Assembly (NCBI GenBank): GCA_026260175.1
Contig: JAKCWW010000249.1
Coordinates: 62,001 to 126,000, forward strand
DNA: 64,000 nt
Source: Reticulitermes lucifugus
Lineage: Eukaryota; Arthropoda; Insecta; Blattodea; Rhinotermitidae
Direction: 5' to 3'
Shown: in pieces, positions 35,301 to 46,428 of the stretch
Numbering within the stretch: the first letter of the stretch is position 1
Layout of the letters: each line of letters starts with the position of its first letter
Notes under the pieces: model-generated
Seen by the model: the letters and a program-made list of their open reading frames with translations, nothing else
What the model was told of the DNA's origin: nothing
Databases searched by the model: none
Translations under genes and position numbers: made by a program

Positions 35301-37029
35301 ACATACATAAAAAAACGCAAGTCTATTTCGAAAATGTGGTAAATAGTGGTAAATATAGAGGAATAATTCAGAGGTTTGGTAATAAAGATTTAGACAGAAT
35401 CAGGAAGCCCTGGAATTGGTTTGTGTAAGAAGGCAGACTTACTTCTTTATGCTGAAGGTTTTTATTTGTTAAGGACAATTCCGTAACTCAAAAGAATTAA
35501 AAAAGTTCTCGTATAGACTGTAACAAATTTAACCCATGAAAACGCAATTAAAATTGATTACATGAACACGAGAAGACGCCAGAATCAGCAGATGTAGCAA
35601 TTGTATAACGTGGGGTTGGTCACTAAGAATACTTCAATGTTGTTTAGGGCTGTAATGGTAATGCACTCACAAACACAAATAAGGTCCCTGTTGAAATTTT
35701 CAGAAGAACCTTGTAATGCTTGTTCATATTCAGCACCGTCATATTCCATAAGGGAGTAGTCTTTGTCAAAGTTGTATATGTATTTGTGTATGGGTACGAA
35801 ATTTTCTCGGTTTTTTTAGTAAGAATTCCATATTTCAATTTATTTTAAAAAACATGTCGAGAAAATTATTTGGCCTTAAGAAGTACCATGTAATTGGACA
35901 CTTGGGATACATACGTAGGAAGGAACTTCGTGATTTACAGAGATGGCATTGTTTGGACTGATAAATCCAGGAAATTAAGATGGGTAAAGAATGTGGAATG
36001 GGATGTGGGAAGCGAGAAAATCTACAAACTGTTGTCAGAAAACCGCTTGTAAAGTATCAGGATCGACGACTAAAGTGAGATAAGATATAAAACTACGAAA
36101 GATCTTAGGAAGATAGGTGGTGAGAGTGAGAGATGTATAGAAGTGGCTCAGGATCATCTCCAAGAGCGGAATTTGGTGTAAGTGGTTTATAACCTCCGAA
36201 TTATAGGACGAGAATATCAGCTGGTAATTTCGGTTCGATGTAAAGATGTCAAAAGAGAAACTATAAATAGAAACAAATCACTCTGAAATGGAAAAACGAT
36301 ATTATGATTACGTAATTTTTTGAAGCAATCTTATCGTCAGTCCACCTGTCCTTACGAATTTCTCTGGACGCTTCACAACTTAGTTAACATAGATTCAAGC
36401 TGTTATAAGCTTGCCATTTTAAGTGACTGTGTGAAATCTTTGAATTCCAAAGAAATATTTGGTGCCGTTCGGTTTATTTTATTAAGTGACTGAGAGATAA
36501 TATTCGCCTCAGAACACAAAAGCCTCTTCATATAAACATTTTTTAACAGATTTGTGTAAAAAATTTGTACAAAATATTTGTTTTATTTACACTTCCTCTC
36601 ATTTTGTCACCTCCTGGGCAGTAGTGCACGACTGTGACGTGTACTAAATTAAATGCAAACGAAATGTGCTGTGCTCTAACGCACTTAACTTCCTGCATGC
36701 GTGGAAAGGACTACCTTGTTACGAAAAGGTAAACAAGTAAAACTTCTGTTAATTACCAAGAGTTCTTAATTCTCACTTTATTAAACCCGTTTTTTCAGTT
36801 GTTTTTATGTCATCTTGTATGGGGGAATGATTTATGATGAATTTAAAAAATGTAGAGGGCATATTTTAAGACAGTAGCATGGCATATATCTGAAAAAAGC
36901 AGGGTATTCAATCCTGAATGCCTCCCTCCAAGTTGCAGCAGGATTCCTAACGAAATCAAAAGGGATATTTAAAACTTAACAAAGTTAATATGTTGGACTT
37001 TATGTTATTTTCACCGTACCTTTTTAATG
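32365..37029. other. Stretch with no firm feature
   Basis: About 4.7 kb of mostly AT-rich DNA. A tRNA-like GCCCGGTTCGAACTTC near 33945 after 'gctggctgaagcagtatag' may be a SINE head without a body. Frames at 33439-33648, 33932-34249 and 35013-35240 show no domain. No splice-supported exon was found. Confidence 0.4.
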
Positions 37030-37079
37030 TATATAGTCTTATTCCGACAAATGTACATTTGTCGGAATAAGACTATATA
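37030..37079. repeat. Perfect 50-bp palindrome without loop
   Basis: TATATAGTCTTATTCCGAC is followed by AAATGT, then the exact reverse complement of both, with the centre between 37054 and 37055. A perfect spacer-free palindrome is rare by chance. It may be two transposon ends joined with nothing left between them, or a very short MITE; the family is unknown. Confidence 0.8.
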
Positions 37080-37293
37080 TATTAATATGTTGGCTTTTTT
37101 CATACAAAATTTATATGGATAATCATACACTCACTCCGGACAACATTTCGCTTATTTAACTGTAACGAAGTAAATCTCTTAACATCAGACTTACTGATGG
37201 TATTTATGTATCATATCCAAAAAGGCTGAAAGAAATGAAAGAATATAATGGCTGAACTTTATTCTCAAAACGAAGCTAAAGAAAAACATGCTC
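37080..37293. other. Short stretch, nothing recognised
   Basis: AT-rich spacer between the palindrome and the family A fold-back relic. Confidence 0.4.
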
Positions 37294-37463
37294 GTCTTCT
37301 GGACTATTTTACCGTGAGTGTCTCTGTTTCGGATGGACTATCTTCCTTCATTTTCAGGTCAGTGAAATCTTCTTGGGCCACCCTGAAAATGGATGTAGTA
37401 TGCTCCTCCGAAACGTCAGTTTCTTTATACACGGATCTACACAGGAGCATATCCCAGAAGGAG
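37294..37463. mobile_element. Family A fold-back element, both arms, aged
   Basis: The left end GTCTTCTGGACTATTTTACC and right end 'gcatatcccagaagga' are inverted family A outer ends. Inside, each arm carries a hammerhead relic on opposite strands: minus CUGAAAA-U-GAAGG...CAUCC-GAAAC-AGAG, plus (37383) CUGAAAA-U-GGAUGUAGUAUGCUCCUCC-GAAAC-GUCA-GUU. G8 of the core is A in both arms. The arms are much diverged. I could not find a convincing target duplication or the 30-bp extension. Confidence 0.65.
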
Positions 37464-37810
37464 GAAATCTTCATCAGCATAACTGAGATAACCACAAAGC
37501 TCGCATAGGCTTAGCTGCTCCGCAGCGGGCCGCAGGTTGTATACCTCCCCTACTGACTGCGTTGATGGTCTGGCAGGTAGGGCACCGACACCGACAGCCA
37601 ATGAACTGGGCCCACATTTGATAACCAGTCAGTTCAGATAGGATTCTTTATGTTACCACGTATTTCGAGTTACTCCAGTTCGCTCATTAATGCAACCGAT
37701 TCATCCATTCTCCACTCTTTATCTGTATGTCCTACGCCAAGTATTGTTCACCTGAAATCCAACAACAAATATCTACTGTCCATCATCGATTAGCAAAATT
37801 TTATTTCTAG

Positions 37811-37990
37811 TAATTTTATATTATATGTACCGTGCATTTTGTCATAAGTTTAGGTTAAACCAACCAATGCACAAGAATTACTAATAAAGTAAGATATATT
37901 TGCAACCCCTACATACGTTTCGACAATCACGTTTCCATCCTCAGGGGGGCGCATCAAAGAATCACAATTATCTATGGCATCCAGATAAAA
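37811..37990 (+). mobile_element. Family B element, single arm with extension
   Basis: TTTTATATTATATGTACCG then TGCATTTTGTC (about 37812-37842) matches the extension of the element at 5646. ACCAACCAATGCAC follows, matching (T/A)CCAACAAATGCAC at 5697 and 59888, then a hammerhead arm at 37906. No second arm is found downstream, so this may be a simple monomeric insertion or a truncated one. Confidence 0.65.
37906..37948 (-). ncRNA. Hammerhead ribozyme-like motif in family B single arm
   Basis: Minus strand reads CCCC-CUGAGGA-U-GGAAACGUGAUUGUC-GAAAC-GUAU-GUA-GGGG. Core boxes, stem III (A-U, C-G, loop GUAU) and a 4-bp stem I are intact. Stem II is poor: only the pairs next to the core can form, so folding may be weak. 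Confidence 0.65.
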
Positions 37991-38647
37991 TACATTTGTC
38001 ATTATAATGGAAGTACACATGCTGCTCACAATATTTAAATGAATAGATGCCTATAGGTATAAACCTAAAAGTTAAGAGTAAATAATACGACGTGTCTAAG
38101 ACAGTGATGTAAGCTCATACTTCATATAACACAGTAAAATTATTATATACAAATATTGCTTACATGATTCGACTTAGACATTTAAAACTCATAAAGTTAT
38201 TTTAAAGAAGTCAACTCTGCTGTTGGCCATGTATACAATCATATAGTTGATCTAAGTCAATCTCGTCCTGTGGCTTAGGATGTTGTGTGCCCGGTGAAGT
38301 GTGAAGTTATTTTTAGTAGTTCTATGTAGTGCAATTTAGTGTATTTACAAAATTCTAATTAATGCGTAAATGTAAAACAGTAGGCTAAGTCTACTGACCC
38401 TTACAAAAAGTGAAAACTTTACCGCGTACAAGACTAATCATTCAACTGTAATGTAGTGTTCATTTTAAAAAAGGAACTACTGATGTCTGGACAATTGAAA
38501 TTCTTGTTTTTTTAAGTATTTTGGTGTTAGGGGAATATAATGTGGGGTGTTTTGAACATTTCAACCATAAACTCTGATATTTCAAAGAATTCACAATCCT
38601 CATCCCAAATGCTCTCCTAAAGCACTAGCAATCCAAAGCCGCCAAAC

Positions 38648-38671
38648 CGCGCATGCGCTCCTTTATATAAA
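38648..38671 (+). promoter_or_regulatory. Candidate core promoter: NRF1-like palindrome plus TATA box
   Basis: CGCGCATGCGC (38648-38658) is a full NRF1 / Erect wing consensus (YGCGCAYGCGCR). TATATAAA follows at 38664-38671. In CpG-poor AT-rich DNA this 10-base CG palindrome is unexpected. A start about 30 bases downstream of the TATA box would fall in the pyrimidine-rich TTCTTGTTTTCTTTTTCAC near 38690-38712. The first ATG there (38732) opens only MEVAYW. A possible downstream exon is noted at 39296. NRF1 binding and TATA use are family knowledge; promoter activity is inferred. Confidence 0.35.
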
Positions 38672-39295
38672 TTTCTTGTCTTACGTCAATGTCTTCTTGT
38701 TTTCTTTTTCACTAGCGACTACTGTTGCCGGCATGGAAGTTGCGTACTGGTAGCATTTCTTATAGACTAGAGTGGATACTTTTTATATCTTTTCTATTCT
38801 TCTGTTAGACCAAGAAAAATGTATAACGCAGTCCGCTTCGGTGCTCACTTCATCATCTATATCTTTCTCTGTTCCTTTTAACTCTCTCTTTGTAAAAACA
38901 ACACCATACACAAACCCATATGTAGTTGTCATGCTGTGCAAAAATAATGCAAGTAAGAGAAGCACTCAGAGAGTATAAGGTAACAAATATTTTAACATTA
39001 ATTTTCTATTTAAAATATAAGTTGAATAATTGTCTATGTATTTGCTTAGGTCTAGGATTTAAATACAGTGCATCGTATGTTATTCGCTGATTTTGATTTA
39101 TCCTGTTCTCATATGGATGATGTGTTTACTTGTCTGAGTTGTTTTTTGGTTTCTCCTCCACTGTTCACTCCCTCCTTACCTTCAGTTCTTTTGCTGCTTA
39201 ATTCTTAATTGGCGTGCTAAGCAGCTGTCTCTGCTTCGGTATTCATGAATGAGAAACATTATTACTGTTAAATAGAGTTCCTGTGTATTTTCAGA
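38672..39295. other. Stretch downstream of the promoter candidate
   Basis: No recognised domain. AAG|GTAACA at 38979/38980 is a possible splice donor. A 68-codon frame at 38772-38978 ends just before it but resembles no family. Confidence 0.3.
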
Positions 39296-39421
39296 ATGGC
39301 GCCACAGTTAAGTGCGTCCGTGAAATCTCTCTATTTAGCTGTACTGCTTCACAAGAGACAATATGATTTGTTTCGCATTATAGAGTGTCAAGCTGTCAAT
39401 TCGTGGCGGACAAACAAATGA
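39296..39421 (+). CDS. Candidate small open frame after a splice acceptor, unknown product
   Basis: The frame encodes 41 residues starting MAPQLSASVKSLYLAVLLHK and ending TGA at 39419-39421. The ATG follows CCTGTGTATTTTCAG (acceptor-like, AG at 39293-39294) by one base, and it lies about 600 bases downstream of the NRF1-like promoter candidate on the same strand. No domain is recognised. It may be a coding exon read in frame to a stop, part of a non-coding transcript, or chance. Nothing in it shows codon conservation. Confidence 0.15.
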   Translation: MAPQLSASVKSLYLAVLLHKRQYDLFRIIECQAVNSWRTNK

Positions 39422-40068
39422 TTTTAACTTGAAAGGTAGCAGTCAGTTCCATGTTCAGTGGGTCCCTGGAACCATGGTACCTCTCAGCCTCAGATTACCG
39501 ATGGAGGAAACGACCTCCAGAGAAACAAAGAAGGAAACGGCATACGTATTTATTAAGTAGTCGCGGACGGACCAAGGGAATGGGTTGTGCACTTGGATGC
39601 TGTGTTGAGGTCACCAACTTCAAAACACAAAAAACAGCATGTTATGAAAGGTTACACGGATTCTCTGACTTGGACAGTTTCCTGCCATGAATTGCGCTCT
39701 TCACCAAATATTATTAGGGTGATAATTAAATGAGGATTAGATGGACGGGGTGTATGACAGCCATAGCACAATGATAAATGTGCAACAGAGATGGACATTC
39801 TTAAACTGGGTACGACTAAAGAGGTATAGGCGCTTCTGTTGTACAATAGTGAATTTGAATTCGAATTGATTGAATTCTTCTCATTCATCATAGGATCATA
39901 TGGTCCAGCGGTATTCTGTTACTTGCATGGTAATGAAAGTGTACTCTATAAAAAGACGCGTAATTTATTGACAAATTGTGTCACGTCAGCTTGAGTTTAA
40001 ATTTCTTTTACATACACTGTCTATTTCAATGACGACTAACATTGTAAACGCAGTAAGTACGTGGAGAT
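39422..40068. other. Stretch with no recognised feature
   Basis: A 79-codon basic frame (39451-39690) has no recognised domain. Nothing else seen. Confidence 0.4.
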
Positions 40069-40112
40069 TCGCCACATACGTTTCAGTAGCTTTTAGTGCC
40101 TTTGTCAGCCAT
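40069..40112 (-). ncRNA. Hammerhead-like relic of a third type
   Basis: Minus strand reads GG-CUGACAA-AGGCACUAAAAGCUACU-GAAAC-GUAU-GUG-GCG. GAAAC and the tetraloop GUAU agree with family B, but G8 is A, the triplet is GUG and stem II is poor. After it, GTGGCGAATCTCCAC can form its own hairpin. It probably belongs to a separate element family; no second arm is seen. Confidence 0.4.
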
Positions 40113-41718
40113 TGAACCAAACATATCAGCACTGTGTAACAAATTCACTTGCATCAAATACATACGTACTTCTCTGGATAAGTTCATGAACATAACATGT
40201 GGACAAAAGTATTAAACTTGGCATCCTTACAGTATATTCTATTTGGTTTTAATGTAGTTAATATTTTCTGATGAAAAAAATTAATAACATTTTCCCTGAA
40301 TCTAATTTCATATCACAAACGACTATTAGGTATTTAAGGGTAGAAATTTTTAAGGGAAACAATAAACGTAGTTTAAATTGTACTTGGAGAGCTACCTGAT
40401 AGTCAAGGAAAGAGTAGAGATTTTTTGTTAAATATTAGCCTACGATTCACAATGTTTTGCAGTTTCTTCGAGAAAAGTTTTCAGTCTGTCGGCTTTTTGA
40501 AATAATAATAATAATAATAATAATATGTGACTAAGTGACCTGTAAAGATTGTTTCTTCGTCCTCAACTTAAATAAGAATTCACCTTACTAGACTGTGATA
40601 AATAGTTGTACAAGCTTGTGTTGTTTCGATGAAGGCCGTATTACCTTCTGCGATAATTGGGATGAAAGTCCATCGGGCATTTTGCAGTACTGTAATTTTT
40701 ACTCTGATATTGCTTTCAGCCTGCACTAATTTTAACCCCTAAGCAAAGTGTGTACATTGTTTACTTCTCTCTTTATTGCTTTATAATGGACCTCCACACA
40801 CAATGCGTGATTCTATATAATTTTCTTATTGATGTTATTTTAAATTTAACATCATTGCTCCGAGAATAGCCTTGGCATTTTATTTGAAGCTCCCAAACCT
40901 CGAATCAGGTCTACCGCATTCTTATGTTTATTTTTAAAGTTGGGTCGCTGTTACAGGCGGCAGGCCACCATCTTTGATGTGTTTTTAATCGTAACCCCAC
41001 TTAGTAAGTCTTTCACTACCCCACCCTTTACCATCTGACATCACACCTTCGGAGTATTGCCCCTCCTCTGGACCTCAACCAAATTTCTTTATTGTTAAGA
41101 CAGCCATTTTGGAAACTAGAGATCTACGCTACGTAGTATAAGCTACTGAAAGCATGTTTAAGTAATTCAGATATGACCACAACAGAAGAGAACCGACATA
41201 GACCTTACTTATTTTGATACACAAATTAAATGGACTGTGCAGAATAAATACCATCTTTAATATTGATTGGTAGGATAGGCTTATAGTGCTTGGTATTCAG
41301 TAGGTCCCGGGTTTGATTCACATCTCAGAAGCCGTCTATTTTGATAAAGACTTAGATGCTTTCACTCACTCAGTTCGTTCAGGTAAATTAATCTCAATGT
41401 AGTCCACGAGAGCTATTGTGCACATAGATCTTATTTTATCTTTCATTTTTATTTTTGAATTCGTTGGCAAAATGTCTTAGATATTATAAGTGTGTCGAAG
41501 TCAGCTCAAAATTATATCGTCTTTTTTGACACCGAGCATTGAAATTCAAAGCCGGCCTACTTTATTCTTTCAGGTAGTCCTATTTTACATTTCCGATTTC
41601 AATATCAGCATTTCCTTGTTAGTATTTATTTGCATTACGGACTCAAGTTTTAGCATTTGAGATTTAGAGCGCCAAGTGGTTTGATTGTTAATGATCAATG
41701 AATTGGAAAAGATGTGAA
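40113..41718. other. Stretch with no firm feature
   Basis: Holds an (AAT)n microsatellite at 40499-40524 and a tRNA-like patch at about 41265-41330 (GGATAGGCTTATAGTGC then GGTCCCGGGTTTGATTCAC), possibly a SINE head. No exon recognised. Confidence 0.4.
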
Positions 41719-41880
41719 AGGAAATGGTCGTAGCCAATTTCAAGTACCAAGCCAGAAGTTGCCTGGAGGTATTGAGGCAAGTTGCAACAGATCTCAGTTA
41801 GGACAACTGTTTTCCAGGCAGAGATTTTAAGTTGAGACCTTTGATATGCGAAGCAGGAGCGCTACCAGCTAGATCGTACG
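41719..41880 (-). mobile_element. SINE-D copy, decayed
   Basis: Plus strand GGAAATGGTCGTAGCC, TTTCAAGTACCAAGCC, GTTGCCTGGAGGTATTGAG, then ACAACTGTTTTCCAGGCAG, 'gttgagacctttgatatg' and GAAGCAGGAGCGCTACCAGC. Read on the minus strand, GCTGGTAGCGCTCCTGCTTC resembles a tRNA A-box head, so this copy runs from head (right) to body (left). Shared body with 26331. Confidence 0.55.
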
Positions 41881-42131
41881 ACTGACTAAGTGACCAGTCA
41901 GTGACATTCGAGGAGCAGAACTCTTACTGAGAATCTGATAGGCACAACCGTAGATATAGTCAAGAAATTCACGCTTACTGTGGAACGTGAAAGTTGGCAA
42001 CCGTGTTCACAATTCTAACACTGGCAGTTATCCTAAGCCAGATAAATCCAGTAAATCCCCTCATACTCTAATTCCAGATCCATTAAAATATTGCAAGACT
42101 TGAGGTTCTCATAGGGGTGCGCTGAAAATTC
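41881..42131. other. Short stretch, nothing recognised
   Basis: No feature recognised. Confidence 0.4.
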
Positions 42132-42176
42132 AGGTCTTCTGGGATGTTGCGTCGTAATGACTAATGGAATTACGGA
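42132..42176 (-). repeat. Family A outer-end relic
   Basis: CAGGTCTTCTGGGATGTTGC then GTCGTAATGAC matches the outer arm of family A (GTCTTCTGGGATATTACG at 5156 and TCTTCTGGGATATTACG at 19901). The sequence after it no longer resembles the hammerhead part. Confidence 0.5.
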
Positions 42177-42501
42177 CGTATAGAAGGCACTGTGATTCTT
42201 GGAACGTTGATAACTATTTACCACCCACACGACATAACATTCCAGAAGATTTGAATCCTCATTTTAATGTTTACGTCTTATCTGCTTCTAGATTTCCAAA
42301 TGTCTTTTTCTTTACTTAATACGTCCAAAACTTTTAAAAGTATTTTTTTTAATTTTCTGACCTCTCCAATGAACGTTCAGCATATGACAAACACATATGT
42401 ATAATTTGATAATCCTGATGGTATAAACGTCACCTATTGGTAAGTCTTCATCGTCGTAAACTACGGTTTCATGCTTAGTGTAGCTTTATTTATACATAGA
42501 A

Positions 42502-42530
42502 TAATTCAATTCAATTCAGTTCAATTCAAT
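42502..42530. repeat. (AATTC)n short tandem repeat
   Basis: Five to six imperfect AATTC units, next to a sequence rich in AAAACA that precedes the SINE-C copy. Confidence 0.75.
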
Positions 42531-42711
42531 GGGTATTTACTAACGTGCAGGCTTAACAGCACAAGTGCCAATTATAAAGCCAGCACAAAAACAAATAAAA
42601 CACTAAAACAGTACAAATACACAAAAACAAAACACTAAAGAAACAAAACAAAAACAAATATGAAGAAAAACAATATAAAAGAAATACTGGGGCAGAAATC
42701 CTATTTTTCTT

Positions 42712-42995
42712 CCCACGGCTCGACAGCCCCTAGGGGGACTAGGCCTCCTCATTTTTCGACGTTTCGCGATCACACACTTTAGACACACCACACTCGGTAG
42801 GACTCCTCTGGACGNNNNNNNNNNNNNNNNNNNNNNNNNNNNNNNNNNNNNNNNNNNNNNNNNNNNNNNNNNNNNNNNNNNNNNNNNNNNNNNNNNNNNN
42901 NNNNNNNNNNNNNNNNNNNNNNNNNNNNNNNNNNNNNNNNNNNNNNNNNNNNNNNNNNNNNNNNNNNNNNNNNNNNNNNNNNNNNNNNNNNNNNN
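42712..42995 (-). mobile_element. SINE-C copy broken by a 181-base assembly gap
   Basis: CGACAGCCCCTAGGGGGAC, TAGGCCTCCTCATTTTTCG, CACACTTTAGACACACC and CGGTAGGACTCCTCTGGACG follow the start of the plus-strand reading of the copy at 24701 closely. The N run (42815-42995) begins exactly where the next block would start. After the gap, 'ctgatggcattagccgccg' does not match SINE-C, so the copy ends within the gap or joins another sequence there. Confidence 0.7.
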
Positions 42996-44277
42996 CTGAT
43001 GGCATTAGCCGCCGAAGCGCATCTAGCGGAAGGGCAGTTGCGACGGTTTAAGTTAACAAGAAACAATTTAAAATCTCGGAAATAATAATAATAATAATCA
43101 CATAACTCTTATGTTCATATATATTTACTTGTGCACAGTATAATTATCTCTAGCCCCTTTTCATGACTTTTATTGTTAAAGTATGCAATACAGCCTGGCA
43201 CATTTTCATAATATGGTCTAATACATCCGAATCTCTTTGTATCCACAGTCCTGTCTGATGCCTACAGGATATGGTGGGGTGTGAGAGTTGAATTGGAAAC
43301 TTGAAACATTAATCTGACATCAGGATATGATCCTGTTATATCCAGGATATTGTCTTCCCGGTATCAAAACCTCTCTAGCTCTCCCCGTGACGAATGGCGT
43401 CCCTCTCACAGAGACGCCATTTCTAAGCCACCTACCACCACGTGTAACTCCTATTGTTATACGAATGTCTACAAGACGCTGGTCGCTGCTTTAGAGAAAT
43501 CGTTACAGGACAGCGTAGTAACAGGATATAGCATTTCTTGACCCAAGTCTCATGCAACGACTGCTTGAACGGACAGACATTTATACGCGTAGGAATAATA
43601 AAAGGTTTTTGTATGATTTTTTTTGTTATTTGTATAAGGCAGTTTAGTATACATTAAACTTATACAATTATCTTATTAATTATTATTATTATTATATTCA
43701 CTACTCTGTTATGTGAGGAGTGTGCAACAAAACGAAACTGAACGCTATTAAGGTATGGGGCCTAATAATGTAAACTTTTAGTTTATTTTCCTTCAAGAAG
43801 ATTAAAATGCTTGTGCGATCACCGCACAGATTATGTGTCGCCATTTCGACTTTTGAAACAGTTTACTCATTTGCACGAAACTTGATATAAACATTTTATC
43901 CTTGAGACAATCCTAATATTATAATTTTTTTCTTCTGGCAGGCAGTGGTGCTTCGTATGATTGTTAAATGATATTTCCTAATAGATCGTGGTAAAATGTG
44001 CATATTATGTTAACATAATTTTTTAAAATCTAAAGTAACATATTATTGTCACAGATTCGGTACACCGGCCTATGGCACGTTTGCATTAGTTCATAAAACC
44101 TCATCCTCACTCTTCTTACCATTTATTTATTTTTCACCTTTTCCTCGTAGGTCATAACTTTGATCAATATTGCATTACAAGAATAAACTACGTCACACAG
44201 ATCCGCCACCTGTTTAACAATGTAAAACTAAAGGTTTCCATGGAAATAACTCACATCCGTAGCCAATTATATTTATG
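42996..44277. other. Stretch with no firm feature
   Basis: Holds (AAT)n at 43080-43098 and (ATT)n at 43674-43695. A 63-codon frame (43350-43541) has no domain. Confidence 0.4.
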
Positions 44278-44501
44278 TCTGTGGTGCAATAGCCCGTTTC
44301 GGCACTTGGTCACCTCGTTGTTGAGGTTTCTAGATCACACACAATTAGACACACAAACACACACACCCAATAAGACTTCTCTGAGTGAGTGAGCAGCTCA
44401 TCGCAGAGACCGCTACCTAATTCAGCGGGATTCGAACCCGCGATCCCAGCAATCAAGGGACTGCAGACCTACGCCTTAGACCGCACAGCCACCGACGTCG
44501 G
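44278..44501 (-). mobile_element. SINE-C copy
   Basis: Minus strand: CCGACGTCGGTGGCTGTGCG, AAGGCGTAGGTCTGCAGTCC, TGCTGGGATCGCGGGTTCG with B box GGGTTCGAATCCCG, GGTAGCGGTCTCTGCGATG, a (TG)-rich run, and the 3' end ACAACGAGGTGACC then GGGCTATTGCACC. It lacks the CAAACACA middle seen at 24701 and 29395. Confidence 0.85.
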
Positions 44502-46189
44502 TAGTCAACTACACAGAGAGTAGCCGCTCGTTCGCTGTCCGTCCCACCCCGTTTTCAAAAATGCCGGGAAGTAAGAAAAAGGTTTAACATAGGAAGTATT
44601 CCACTTGCAGCGAAAACCCAGGCAAATTATTGATTTTTATGTTCCGAAAATTAGGAACAGACTTCCGAAATAATTGTAATCTCGATTCCTTGTAGGCAAT
44701 TCCGATTACACTTATCGAAAATATCTAACGCCTTTGCTATAATATGGGGCAAACCAGTAATTATAATTGAAACCACGCTTGTAGAAAAGTCAAACTGGCG
44801 GACTGAATTATAGTGGAAGGCCGTAAATACGTACATATTTATTTGTGTTTCGTGAATCCAATCGAAACAAATTTCTTCGCCTGCTATATTTCACAATTTG
44901 GAGGAAAACTTATATAAAACTGGAGCACACAATCTCTATCAGGCTTCACTTTAGCGCCGTAGCTAAGATACGGGCAAAATGAAAAATATATGGAACACCT
45001 GATTTTTTCCCCCCACATGCACTACTGGATGACAATATGAGATCTTTGTGCAAATGGGAGCGAGAGAAGATATATTAAGGAAACAAAAGCAACCACGACC
45101 ACAGGCATCAAATGAACGATCTAAGCATTGCGTCATAAAATTCGTAACTTCAATACATATGTATACTTCATACTTCAGGTTGTAGCTCAGATTTATCTTC
45201 ACTGGCGCGATAGAATATACACATTACCTGAAGGTAGTGTTTATACTCACCACGTCGTGGAAAGGAAGGTGCAGTAATGCTCAGGCACTCCTTAGAGGCC
45301 TTGGATCTTGCTCAGAAAATGACTTTGTTGGTGAGAACACAAAGCACATAATGCGCCCTTAATATGAGTTAAAGTTAGCTTCTTTTGTGATTCTCATGTC
45401 TATAATTACATGTACAAGAAACGCAAAGCAGACCATCATTATTTACGTAGTTAACTTGGTATAAATACGGGCAATAACGTTTCTCGAAACAAAAGTAAAA
45501 CAAATGATAAAAGAAGCCTTTAACCTTAACATTTCTGCCCAAGTTTGTCTTCTAAATATATGTGGGCAACTGTGTCGGTATTAGAAAACGCCTGTATAAT
45601 CTAAAGTAAGTATAGAGTATACTGATTATAACAACTACAGTGAAGTTAGTCTCTCACTTCTGCCTAGTACAGAGATTATGAATGCGCGGAGATATACTTC
45701 CACTGCCCCATACATCCTTATGGCGTGGTGCTTATATAAATATAGGGACAGCGTTACGTTAAGCTATATGTGTTATGCATAGACAGCTGAGGCCATTCAA
45801 ATTCTGAAAACAGTTAACGCAGTGACAAATTTGAGTCGTCTCATAATTCAGAATCCTTTTCAGGCTCTTTCGAAAAATTGCGAAAAGTCACTATTAGCCG
45901 TGTCATGCCTGTCTCTCTGTCTGCTTGTCCGCATGGAAAAATTCTACTCCCATTGGACGAATATTCATGAAATTTCATATTTGAGTATTTTTCGAAAATA
46001 TGTTGAAAACTTTCAAGTGTTATTAAAATCTGACATGAATGACGGGTATTTTACATGAATAGCTGTATAAATTTATAATATATAGATCAGTTTTTCTTAT
46101 AGTGAGAAATATTTCAGACAAAGTTTTAGAGAAATTCAATACACATTTATTTTCAATAATTTTTTTCCATAATTAGCACAGTTCATATG
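44502..46189. other. Stretch with no firm feature
   Basis: Near 45905-45980, 'gcctgtctctctgtctgc' followed by TTCATGAAATTTCAT resembles the start of the tandem array at 22975. Otherwise nothing recognised. Confidence 0.35.
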
Positions 46190-46428
46190 TTTTGGGCACA
46201 TGGTAAGAATGGGATAAGAGATACCCCAAAACGGCCTGGCAAGCTATAATATAGGAGAAAGGACCCAAAGGAAGACTCCGACAGACTTGGGAAGAAGGGC
46301 TGCAGAAGATTTTGAAGGAAAGGGCAATTGAATGGAAGGTAGTAAGAGCTAAAGCTCGAGAACGTGAGAGATGGAAAGCTCTTTGTAAACCCTCTACACC
46401 TACCGGTAGAAGAGTTTCGACTAAGTGA
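46190..46428 (+). mobile_element. LINE C-terminal fragment, second family
   Basis: Conceptual fragments read FGHMVRMG, then in another frame KGPKGRLRQTWEEGLQKIL, KERAIEWKVVRAKARERERW and KALCKPSTPTGRR before a stop. GH(V/M)xRM followed by a G-R-x-R-x-x-W motif and a charged tail is the usual C-terminus of non-LTR retrotransposon polyproteins. The residues differ from the LINE at 13434, so this is another family. At least one frameshift and one stop make it dead. The domains upstream are missing. Confidence 0.7.
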
